Assembly: GCA_026391255.1 (NCBI GenBank)
Contig: JAPLDU010000075.1
Span: 1-34,110, forward strand
From: Bacteroidia bacterium
GTDB lineage: Bacteria > Bacteroidota > Bacteroidia > Bacteroidales > JAPLDU01
Reading direction: 5' to 3'
Length of the DNA: 34,110 nt
Position numbers and translations under genes: made by a program. Numbering within the stretch: the stretch's first letter is position 1; each line of letters begins with the position of its first letter. The notes under the pieces were generated by a model. The model was not told the origin of the DNA and searched no databases. It saw nothing but the letters and a program-made list of their open reading frames with translations. Of this stretch, positions 1 to 7,377 are shown piece after piece.

Positions 1-585
1 GATGATTATATTCGGAATACTTACAATGAACCCGTTTATTTTCAGGCTGATCCCGACTATTATGTTAAACACCGGGATGGAAACCCATTCAATCTCGATC
101 ATTTCTTTAGAAATCCCTGGGAATACCAGTCTACATTTATGCCGTATACCCAGGTGACCGATATTCTGATCCCCTGTCATTTCTGGGATCCCAAATCTCC
201 CGTATTTTTTAAACGTGAAGATATTATCGATCCCGGTTTTAAAATTTCGGTGATAGCTGATGTAAGCTGCGATGTGCCGGGTCCGATCCCTTCTACATTA
301 CGTTCGTCATCAATTGCCGAGCCATTTTACGGTTATGATCCTATTACAGGAACTGAAGGTGAAGCTTTTCATCCGCAGAATATCACGGTGATGGCCATTG
401 ATAACCTGCCGGGAGAACTGCCCCGCGATGCATCCGAAGACTTCGGCAATGCTTTGATCAACCGGATTTTTCCTTCCCTGTTCGGTGAAGATTCCGAAGG
501 GATCATTGAACGTGCCACCATTGTTAAAGATGGCAAACTTACCGAAAGATATTCCTACCTTAGCGATTACGCCGGACTGGCATAA
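1..585 (+). CDS. Lysine-ketoglutarate reductase/saccharopine dehydrogenase-like oxidoreductase, C-terminal part
   Basis: The reading frame is open from base 1 and ends at TAA 583-585, so this is the last 194 residues of a protein that starts before the window; family members of this kind are about 400 residues. The C-terminal part resembles the lysine-ketoglutarate reductase half of eukaryotic AASS and the alanine dehydrogenase/transhydrogenase fold. It has the VIADVSCDVPG segment, which in the family follows the dinucleotide-binding domain, and the conserved IDNLPGELPRDASEDFG motif. The likely reaction is NAD(P)-dependent reductive condensation or cleavage between lysine, 2-oxoglutarate and saccharopine in the cytoplasm, but the nucleotide-binding half cannot be seen and the substrate is inferred. 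It converges on the next gene, with a repeat-filled gap between. Confidence 0.8.
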   Translation, partial: DDYIRNTYNEPVYFQADPDYYVKHRDGNPFNLDHFFRNPWEYQSTFMPYTQVTDILIPCHFWDPKSPVFFKREDIIDPGFKISVIADVSCDVPGPIPSTLRSSSIAEPFYGYDPITGTEGEAFHPQNITVMAIDNLPGELPRDASEDFGNALINRIFPSLFGEDSEGIIERATIVKDGKLTERYSYLSDYAGLA

Positions 586-599
586 TTATTATTTTAGTC

Positions 600-735
600 A
601 TAATCCTAATCCTTGACTTGGTTAAAAATAGGATAAGGACTAAGATTAGGACTAGGACAAAGACAAAAGAATTACGAATTACGAATTACGAGTTACGAAT
701 TACGAATTACGAATTACGAATTATGAGTCACAACT
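600..735. repeat. Intergenic word arrays between two convergent genes
   Basis: Two array types fill the gap. At about 602-667 hexamer-like words (CCTAAT, CCTTGA) are followed by their near complement (AGGACTA, AGGACAA, AGACAAA), so TCCTAATCCTT at about 604 can pair with AAGATTAGGA at about 643. This could act as a bidirectional terminator. At 671-726 lie eight contiguous 7-bp units, ATTACGA, with two variants (GTTACGA and ATTATGA). Seen from the minus strand, the array begins about a dozen bases past the stop codon of the BNR protein. Confidence 0.8.
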
Positions 736-3714
736 TTATTCTACGATGAATTTTGCTGCTGCCGTGCTGTAAGATGTTGTCACCCTTGCAATGAATACTC
801 CTTTGGCACAATTTCTGATATCTAAGCCCAGATTCTGAATTCCAGCCTGACGGTTAAGGAAGTTCACTGATTTTATTGTTTTCCCGAAAATATCACATAA
901 AGTAATATTTACATCAGATCGTAAAGGAAGTGTGATCCTGATATAAGCAATATCTTTTGCCGGGTTGGGAAATACCATTACCAGCGATTTGGCTGAAGCA
1001 ACCGGCAATTCATCAATAGCGGCAGGTCCTCTGAATGTTTCAGACCTGAAAATACCACGGCCAAAAGTGGCTGCATATATCACTCCCTGGTTTGATACAC
1101 CGTGTTCTCCGTTGTTGGTAAAGAGCTGTTGACGTAACATTAATACCGGGACATTCTGCATACCGTTGATATTCTCATCCTGCCATACAGGGGAAGATGA
1201 TGTGATATCTTCCGTTATAAAAACACCGTATTCGGTACCAATGATTGCCCTGTTACCATCATTCCAACCAAGAATTGATGAATAAACCTGCATTACCGGC
1301 AGGTCACCCTGTTTTGATACGAAGGTGGGATTGTTACTGGTAACAGCATTTGTCGAATACTTTATATAATCCGAGTATCCCCAGTCACCAAGGGTTACCA
1401 GTAAATTTTCAGGGTCTGTGGGATCCACTGCAATGCTTTTGATGGTATGGTCAAAAGTCATGATCTTAATTACATCGATTACCTGGGCATAATTAACAAC
1501 AGGATTAATATCACTCAATGTTGCAGCCATAGCCGTATCAGTTCTTGCATACAGGATATTTGAAGCCCTGTAAAGACTACTGTCAGATGAGAAGAAGAGA
1601 TAATTGCCATCCGCTGAAAATTCAAGATTGCTGACCATACCGATCTCTAAATCCGGCTTTATTATCGGGTACCAGGGTAAATTTGTTGAGATGGTAAAAT
1701 CCAATGATTTACGCGTGATCCAGACATTCCCTTTAAATCCCATGGCCAAAACAGCCTGGACAACATCCTTAACCCTGACATAATCGCCCGGTAAAAGAGA
1801 GACTGTGAGCAAATAGGGAAGCTTCCGGTTATCTATCTTACTGGAAGCATAGATCGTTTCTCCCGGCAGGTAAGTGATGTGAGTAGTTACAACAAAATCG
1901 CCGTTGGGATTTTTAACCATGGTAGTATCCCAGGTAAAGTTTGAATGATAAAGATTAAAGTCAGTAAAAAATAATTCCCAGTCGGGAAGGAGCATATTGG
2001 CCACCGTGTTGATGAAAGTGACGGAATCGATACTTTGTTCATCGTTGAAACTTTCCCAAAGTCTGAAAGGTGTATTTTTTGCTACTACAGTATCACTTTT
2101 GCCGATAATTGAAGTAAGCCCGTTCCAGTATTTATTAAGTATCCTGTTATTAAAGAAATACTTACCAACGGGGTTGTTAGGATCATCAAAATTCATCCCT
2201 TTTTCAATGGATCTTTTTAGTGAACCAAAGGAAGAGGAAGCAAATGTCACCCTCGGATCAAGAACAGACATTTCACAGTTACCTCCATTGCCATTTTTAA
2301 TTTTTGTAGCATCCATCTGGTTATTTTCGCCGAAACTGAAATATAAAGTACCATTATGATCTGAACCCCCGGCTGTATATCCTTCGCCATCCGTGCAGAC
2401 AGATGTGAATTGCACGGTATTATAATTCCGGTTGAGGCAGGAGAATATTAAATCAGTATTGTCAGTGAAATAAATACCGACGTCAGTACCGACATAAAGA
2501 GTATGGTTATTCTGATAATCCGGGTGGATAGTAATAACATGCTGGCCGTCAGGCACAAAATAAGCTCCAGTAGTTTCGCTTATTTGTTCCCAGTAATTAT
2601 TTGACCATATCCACATGATATGACCACCAACTATGATTTTTTGAGGATCATTGGGAAAAACAGCTATAACATCAGCGCAGATACCCTGAGTTTCCAAAGG
2701 ATTGAAGTCACTGTTCTCACCGTTTGGTCCGACACCGGGGCCAATAACAGTCCAGGTTTCTCCATTATCGGTACTCTGAAAGATGTTCAATAAATTTCCG
2801 TTTGGTTTTGCTGCCTGGCAATAGATATAATCCGGATCAGAAGGTGCTATGGCAAATTCAAGCCTGCCTCCGGGAGAATTTGGCCATAAGGTGTTATTGC
2901 TTTCAAAAGTCAATCCTTCGTCGTGCGAAATATAGGTACTTGCATTGATTTCGCTTACAACCAAACCGCCGGTTCCGGTTTTGACATCAGTTGACAACAA
3001 AGCAGGAGTTCCGTTTGCCAGACCCCAGTTCGCTCCACCATCAGGAGATACCATTAATCCGTGTGATGTAGAGGCATATACAGTTTGTGGATTTTCAATA
3101 TCAGCGGCAATACGGCTGACATATTCATATGTTGGGCCGGATGTGGATAACAGCCTGATAAAATTGTTATGATCCGAATCAATTGCTTTGGTTGATTTCC
3201 ATATTCCACTCCCTTTTGAATAACCTGGACTTCCCTGGAAAATCTCACCGGTCCCGAAGTAAATATCACCGTTTGATGCCTGGTATAAACAGGTGATGCA
3301 CATATTTTGCCAGGGAATGACTGCATCTCCTGTATATAAAACCTTATTCCACGAAAGGCCGCCGGTCGATGAACGCCATAGACCTCCGTCTACTGCCCCG
3401 GCATAAATGATACCTGGATTATCTTTATCAATAATGAGTGCACGTGTTCTGCCGCTGAAATTATCAGGACCCATCTCTATCCAGGTCATGTCTGTTTGAA
3501 TGTCCTTCCTGTTCAATTGGGATTTTTTGTGTTTTTCAGGATTGGTGTTACCTGCATCCTGATTTGGGACAATTTGATCAGTAGAAACATGTATTAATTC
3601 AGAACGCTGTGTAATTACAACAGACTTGCTGTAATTTCCATTACAAAGGACAGGATTTAAAGGTACCATCCAGATAATGTAACAGAAAACATATAATAAA
3701 TGCTTTGTTTTCAT
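736..3714 (-). CDS. Secreted BNR/sortilin-like beta-propeller protein with T9SS type A sorting domain
   Basis: A 992-residue protein with an N-terminal signal peptide of about 24 residues (MKTKHLLYVF start, hydrophobic core, LCNG). From about residue 78 it carries BNR/VPS10-type propeller repeats: GRTRALIIDKDNPGIIYAG, then GGLWRSSTGGLSWNKV and later STDNGETWTVI and SPDGGANWGLA, typical Asp-box strands. The last ~78 residues (FPNPAKD, then DIFGKTIKSV, ending KFIVE) form a T9SS type A sorting domain, so the mature protein should cross the outer membrane and be surface-attached or released. No catalytic residues are recognisable; these proteins are often annotated as glycosyl hydrolase-like, but no hydrolase activity can be claimed. 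A TAnnTTTG box lies 26 bp upstream of the ATG, so it is probably a single-gene unit. Confidence 0.88.
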   Translation of the reverse strand: MKTKHLLYVFCYIIWMVPLNPVLCNGNYSKSVVITQRSELIHVSTDQIVPNQDAGNTNPEKHKKSQLNRKDIQTDMTWIEMGPDNFSGRTRALIIDKDNPGIIYAGAVDGGLWRSSTGGLSWNKVLYTGDAVIPWQNMCITCLYQASNGDIYFGTGEIFQGSPGYSKGSGIWKSTKAIDSDHNNFIRLLSTSGPTYEYVSRIAADIENPQTVYASTSHGLMVSPDGGANWGLANGTPALLSTDVKTGTGGLVVSEINASTYISHDEGLTFESNNTLWPNSPGGRLEFAIAPSDPDYIYCQAAKPNGNLLNIFQSTDNGETWTVIGPGVGPNGENSDFNPLETQGICADVIAVFPNDPQKIIVGGHIMWIWSNNYWEQISETTGAYFVPDGQHVITIHPDYQNNHTLYVGTDVGIYFTDNTDLIFSCLNRNYNTVQFTSVCTDGEGYTAGGSDHNGTLYFSFGENNQMDATKIKNGNGGNCEMSVLDPRVTFASSSFGSLKRSIEKGMNFDDPNNPVGKYFFNNRILNKYWNGLTSIIGKSDTVVAKNTPFRLWESFNDEQSIDSVTFINTVANMLLPDWELFFTDFNLYHSNFTWDTTMVKNPNGDFVVTTHITYLPGETIYASSKIDNRKLPYLLTVSLLPGDYVRVKDVVQAVLAMGFKGNVWITRKSLDFTISTNLPWYPIIKPDLEIGMVSNLEFSADGNYLFFSSDSSLYRASNILYARTDTAMAATLSDINPVVNYAQVIDVIKIMTFDHTIKSIAVDPTDPENLLVTLGDWGYSDYIKYSTNAVTSNNPTFVSKQGDLPVMQVYSSILGWNDGNRAIIGTEYGVFITEDITSSSPVWQDENINGMQNVPVLMLRQQLFTNNGEHGVSNQGVIYAATFGRGIFRSETFRGPAAIDELPVASAKSLVMVFPNPAKDIAYIRITLPLRSDVNITLCDIFGKTIKSVNFLNRQAGIQNLGLDIRNCAKGVFIARVTTSYSTAAAKFIVE

Positions 3715-3739
3715 ATCATTACAATTTAATATGATATAA

Positions 3740-3747
3740 CAAAGATA
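3740..3747 (-). promoter_or_regulatory. Bacteroidota -7 box for the BNR protein gene
   Basis: On the minus strand the sequence reads TATCTTTG, an exact match to the Bacteroidota housekeeping -7 consensus TAnnTTTG, 25 nt before the ATG at 3714. No clear -33 TTTG is visible at the usual distance. Confidence 0.55.
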
Positions 3748-3824
3748 ATTAAAAATAATTATAAGTTATGAGTGATGAATTATGAGTATGTATCGTATTG
3801 TCAAATTATTTTTCATACAAATCT

Positions 3825-3984
3825 TGTCCTAATCCTAGTCCTTGTCTTAGACCAAATCCTGGTAAGATTTAAGACCAGGACAAAGACAAAGACTAAGACA
3901 AAGGCTTGCAAAGAAACATAGTCCTAATCATAGTCTTTGACCTAGTCAGAAAAAGGACAAGGACTATGACTATGTATAGGACAA
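3825..3984. repeat. Opposed complementary hexamer arrays with strong hairpin potential
   Basis: Runs of CCTAAT/CCTAGT/CCTTGT words are followed by their near complement (AGGACA, AAGACA, AAGACT, AAGACA). Two stem-loops are visible. In the first, CCTTGTCTTAG at about 3840-3850 faces CTAAGACAAAGG at about 3892-3903. In the second, CATAGTC words at about 3917-3938 face GGACTATGACTATG at 3961-3974. The words match those at 600-667, 3 kb away. The array lies downstream of the TonB receptor and upstream of the BNR gene promoter, so it may end receptor transcription. Confidence 0.75.
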
Positions 3985-3993
3985 GGATTTAAA

Positions 3994-4031
3994 ACTTATG
4001 ACTTACGACTTATAACTTATGACTTATGACT
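3994..4031. repeat. Heptamer array touching the TonB receptor stop codon
   Basis: Five contiguous 7-bp units, ACTTATG/ACTTACG/ACTTATA/ACTTATG/ACTTATG, plus a partial ACT. The stop codon of the minus-strand receptor (TAG, bases 4032-4030) overlaps the last partial unit, so the array begins within the stop codon itself. Confidence 0.85.
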
Positions 4032-4440
4032 AAAACTTTATCCTGATACTGGCAAAAATTTCTCGTCCTGGGCCCGGCTGGTAGGAGTTTCCATCCGGGT
4101 CGGGTTCGGTAAATGCCATGTATTTTACAGCAGTGATATTACGGGCAAACAGGCTGCACTCTCCGTTTAATCCCCATATTTTCCATTGGTATGAAATACG
4201 GGCGTGGAATAAATTAAATCCTTTCTGCCAGTTCTGGTAAATTGTCGGGTCCAGTTCACCATTATAAGCTTTTGCATCGGTATAAATTGACCATTTTGAC
4301 TGGTACTCGGTGGCCAGACTCACTTTAAAATTCTTGTTGATTTTGTATATAAGTTCAGCATATAACCGATGTTTGGGACAATTAGGCAGCCACTGGCCTT
4401 TTGCCGGAGGAGTGGTCAGAACATAAGTGGTATCAGTCTG
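4030..4440 (-). pseudogene. TonB-dependent receptor, C-terminal barrel strands in a shifted frame
   Basis: This frame continues the barrel of the adjacent upstream reading frame. From CAG at 4440 it reads QTDTTYVLTTPPAKGQW, then PKHRLYAELIYKINKNFKV, then the last strands, ending in GREIFASIRIKF with the terminal Phe typical of outer-membrane barrels. An internal ATG exists, but no ribosome-binding site or independent function is expected. Joined with 4433-6163, the locus is 2134 nt, one base more than a multiple of three, so a single extra base (or loss of two) near 4435-4441 accounts for the break. Either the receptor is newly inactivated or the base is an assembly or sequencing error; the protein sequence on both sides is otherwise intact. 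Confidence 0.8.
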
Positions 4441-6163
4441 AGGTGTATTTAAAATCGGAATATGTATACGCTAACTGAATACTTAAAGGCTTCAGGATTT
4501 TGTACGAAATAAATGTCTCGATGCCATTTCTCCGGCTGTTACCGGCATTTCCGTAAAATACTTCCTGGTTTCCCCTTCCAGTTTGTTTGAAACGGAAAAA
4601 ATCATTTTTTGTATTCATCATAAAACCGGTAATTTCATAATAAAGCACATCTTTATAAAAACCGCGCAGTCCTATATCAATGCAATCAGAGGTAGCCGGG
4701 AATAAGTGAGTGTTGAAGCCGCTGTAACCAACCGGGTTGCTGGCCAGTTCTTCGGTCGAAGGGGGCATAAAACCCTGTCCCCAGTTGACAAAAGCAGTTA
4801 CTGCGTCTGAAAATGAATAACTTGCCCCAATCCTTGCAGATGTTTTTGAAAAATTCTCCGAGGTTTTTGCAGAATCTAAGCCTAACATTTTATCGGTTAA
4901 TTCATTATTCATTTTATCATAACGCAGGCTTCCCATCAGGTTAAATTTATCTATTTCGAGTTTGTACAATGCATAAACACCAATGCTGCTTTGGGAAATG
5001 ATCTGGTTGGCAAGCAGGGTGTCTGTTTCAATGTTGGTTTCATCAATGCTCTCCACTCTGTCAGGATTTCCGGCGCTTTGCAGCTTGTACATATTAATAT
5101 CCTGCCATTTCATATCCGTTCCCAGGCTGAAATTATTTTTTATTTTGCCTGAACCTAAATGAAGATTGTACTGGGCGCTGACACCAGGAACAGAATACGT
5201 ACGATACTCGGCACATGTATTGCTCGTTTCCTTATAATTCCAGGTCCGGTAGTATGAACTTACCAGGACATCCTGATTTTTGGAGATCAGATAAGTCCCA
5301 ACGAACCCAATTGTAGTACGGTTGGTTTTCTGGTATTCGTTAAACGGGCGTGCATCAGGATTGGCCTGCAATAGGTTATCGAACTGACTGAGATTTAAAC
5401 CTTCCGGATTTTGCTGGAAATAATCGGTATGTGAGATTATCTGTGTGATTGTCAGCTTTGAGGAAGGATGGAAATTAATTTTCTCATAGAGGTTGTTTCC
5501 CCAGAACGCCTGGTGATCGCGGTATCCATCGCCGTCAGTACGTGAAAAACTTACCCGGTAGTCAAGGTTTTTATCAGAACCATCAAATTGTAACAATGAT
5601 TTTCTGAACCCATTTGATCCGATTGTTTGTTCTATCTCTCCACCAAAAGGTTTTGATCCTCCGTTTTCAGTGGTGATATTTAATAATCCTGCGGCGCCGC
5701 TTCCCCCATACAGACTTGCAGCCGGACCACGCAAAACTTCAATGTTATAAACTGTTGCCCAGTCAACATCATAAAGATCAGGAGCAAAACCGGATGGATC
5801 ATTCACCGGAATGCCATCCAGTAAAACGCCTATTCCCCTCAAACCGCGCTCGGTAAGGATACCTTGTCCGCGGATGGACATGTGAATGCGTTCGCCGTCA
5901 TGCTGATTATCTATGCGGACACCCGGAACCAAACGCAATGCTTCGTCTGCTGCTATTGCCTTGGGCATATTGGAAAGTGTAACGGGTGTTACCAGCGAAA
6001 CGGAACCAGGATTACTTTTCAGCAGTATTGGCAACCTGTTGGCTGTAACGACAACTTCCTTCAGTTTGATTGATTTAGTTGTATCAGGCATTACATTTTG
6101 CCCGAACGAGAAAACACTTATGCACATTAAAAGTGCAATGGAATATATTTTAATTTTCATCAT
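4433..6163 (-). CDS. TonB-dependent outer-membrane receptor, frameshifted before its last barrel strands
   Basis: 576 residues: signal peptide 1-21, a TonB-box-like segment followed by LKEVVVTANR (about 34-43), and a plug domain with the conserved GVRIDNQ, IRGQG, VLLDGIPVNDPSG, IEVLRGPAASLYG and GAAGLLNITT strands. The beta barrel follows up to the stop at 4433. It should import a chelated metal or small organic ligand (siderophore, citrate or vitamin type) using TonB energy; the ligand cannot be read from the sequence. The stop TGA at 4435-4433 is premature: the barrel resumes in the next frame to 4030, for a full length of about 710 residues. It lies 303 bp downstream of a small membrane-anchored protein in the same orientation and shows no canonical -7 box of its own, so the two may be co-transcribed. 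Confidence 0.88.
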   Translation of the reverse strand: MMKIKIYSIALLMCISVFSFGQNVMPDTTKSIKLKEVVVTANRLPILLKSNPGSVSLVTPVTLSNMPKAIAADEALRLVPGVRIDNQHDGERIHMSIRGQGILTERGLRGIGVLLDGIPVNDPSGFAPDLYDVDWATVYNIEVLRGPAASLYGGSGAAGLLNITTENGGSKPFGGEIEQTIGSNGFRKSLLQFDGSDKNLDYRVSFSRTDGDGYRDHQAFWGNNLYEKINFHPSSKLTITQIISHTDYFQQNPEGLNLSQFDNLLQANPDARPFNEYQKTNRTTIGFVGTYLISKNQDVLVSSYYRTWNYKETSNTCAEYRTYSVPGVSAQYNLHLGSGKIKNNFSLGTDMKWQDINMYKLQSAGNPDRVESIDETNIETDTLLANQIISQSSIGVYALYKLEIDKFNLMGSLRYDKMNNELTDKMLGLDSAKTSENFSKTSARIGASYSFSDAVTAFVNWGQGFMPPSTEELASNPVGYSGFNTHLFPATSDCIDIGLRGFYKDVLYYEITGFMMNTKNDFFRFKQTGRGNQEVFYGNAGNSRRNGIETFISYKILKPLSIQLAYTYSDFKYTSD

Positions 6164-6466
6164 TTGATTTTTTTAATACTTAAATAATAATTTATAAATA
6201 ACATAATATCAATTACATATAACTTAATTTTAAATAATAGTCTTTTTTTATGATAGAATAAGTTGAAAAGTAAATACACACAGAAATGATGCGGGTTAAT
6301 AATCATATATGCTATGTGTGACTTAGAGTAACCCTTAGGTGACTTTGTGGTTAAAAAGAGTGAACTATAACCACTCAGCCGTGGCAGAGAATACTAAGGA
6401 TGTCACAATGGTTCAACAAGGAATTCTCTTGGATTTTCCGACTATTCCATCATTCCAATAAACCAC
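6164..6466. other. AT-rich intergenic gap with a small hairpin
   Basis: No gene is seen. The half next to the receptor is very AT-rich and has no TAnnTTTG box on the minus strand. Around 6340-6355 there is a fragment resembling intergenic words found in many environmental genomes (GACTTTGTGGTTAAA). GTGGTTA 6347-6353 pairs exactly with TAACCAC 6368-6374, giving a 7-bp stem with a 14-nt loop and no U-tract. Confidence 0.4.
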
Positions 6467-7003
6467 TTAATTGTTTTGTAGAGTAAGTTCGGGAGGTGGA
6501 ACGGCAATATCGGATATCAGGTATTTATAAAGATTCAGATATCCTGTATTAATGGTCAATAATTTCTGAAAAAAATAGCAGAAATTAAATTCGTTCAGAA
6601 AATATTGCAGATAATTTAAGTTTATTGTCTTGCCGCCTTTTCCTGAGGATTGATTATCACTGAGAAAATCGCGGATATGGTTATCAAGTCCTGTAAAAAG
6701 CTTTTCTTCATTTTTATCATTCAGGCAGTAATATGTCAATGTGTTTCCTTCCTTTTTAACAGTAACCACATCGTACATTTTACCATTATGATTAAACTCG
6801 TGTTCGTTTAGCCAGGAAGGTTTGCTTTGGGTAGTTGTAATTCTGAAAATGACCAATAACTTCTTGGCCGGATCATCGCTGATCTTTTTCAACATTTCAT
6901 GCTTCACTTTCCATTGCAAAGCAGTAAATATCAAGTAAAATCCTGCAAGATTAAAGCAAAATATTACCAGCAATATATATGCAAATGTCTTTTTCAAGAT
7001 CAA
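6467..7003 (-). CDS. Membrane-anchored protein of unknown function upstream of a TonB receptor
   Basis: 178 residues that I do not assign to a named family. It has one N-terminal membrane span or uncleaved signal (about 9-28: AYILLVIFCFNLAGFYLIF), then a predicted extracytoplasmic domain with WLNEHEFNHNGKMYDVV and a proline-rich tail (VPPPEL near the C-terminus). No ATG is usable: the frame is closed by TAA just upstream and opens with TTG at 7003, with a second TTG at 6997 giving the more usual MKKTF start. A -7 box at 7018-7025 leaves a leader of only about 10 nt, so translation may be nearly leaderless. The gene reads into the TonB receptor, and I infer a helper role in outer-membrane uptake from position only. 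Confidence 0.65.
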   Translation of the reverse strand: MILKKTFAYILLVIFCFNLAGFYLIFTALQWKVKHEMLKKISDDPAKKLLVIFRITTTQSKPSWLNEHEFNHNGKMYDVVTVKKEGNTLTYYCLNDKNEEKLFTGLDNHIRDFLSDNQSSGKGGKTINLNYLQYFLNEFNFCYFFQKLLTINTGYLNLYKYLISDIAVPPPELTLQNN

Positions 7004-7017
7004 TTAAAATGTTCCGG

Positions 7018-7025
7018 CAAATATA
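7018..7025 (-). promoter_or_regulatory. Bacteroidota -7 box for the small membrane protein
   Basis: The minus strand reads TATATTTG, an exact TAnnTTTG match, 14 nt from the TTG start at 7003. This predicts a transcript starting about 8 to 10 nt before the start codon. Confidence 0.45.
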
Positions 7026-7303
7026 AATTATAATGTGTGTATTTTATTTGTTTAAGAGATTTTATATTACTTCTGAACGGGAATATTATATGTAAGAAAT
7101 TGAATGATACAAAAAACAAAGGAATATTTCCAGATCGATATGTTATACAACAATAGAAAAAGCAAATCTTTCATGATGATTATTTCTTATTTCATAAAAT
7201 TCAGAATGTTACTATATTATTTAAAAAAATCTGAATTGGAAATTATTTAATAATTTGTTAATAGATTGTTAAATAATAAAGGGGGGAAATGTAAATTGCA
7301 TTC

Positions 7304-7311
7304 TAAATTTG
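7304..7311 (+). promoter_or_regulatory. Bacteroidota -7 box for the beta-helix protein
   Basis: TAAATTTG is an exact TAnnTTTG match, 66 nt before the ATG at 7378, predicting a leader of about 60 nt. No convincing -33 element. Confidence 0.45.
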
Positions 7312-7377
7312 GAGTTATTAATTATTTTCATAAATTTACACAGGCTTTTCTATATTATTAACTTATAATTCATTAGT

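Larger units (their letters stand above)
7004..7377. other. Divergent promoter region between the small membrane protein and the giant beta-helix protein
   Basis: No gene is seen. The region is AT-rich with one -7 box for each flanking gene. Two inverted repeats are visible: AATTCAGA 7198-7205 with TCTGAATT 7230-7237, and ATTATTTAA 7242-7250 with TTAAATAAT 7269-7277, the second lying 26 bp before the + strand -7 box. They could be operator sites, but AT-rich DNA produces such pairs by chance. Confidence 0.4.

Noticed and set aside
1997-2359. 120-residue plus-strand frame
   Set aside because: Antisense to the BNR protein, which has a signal peptide, Asp-box repeats and a T9SS tail in its own frame.
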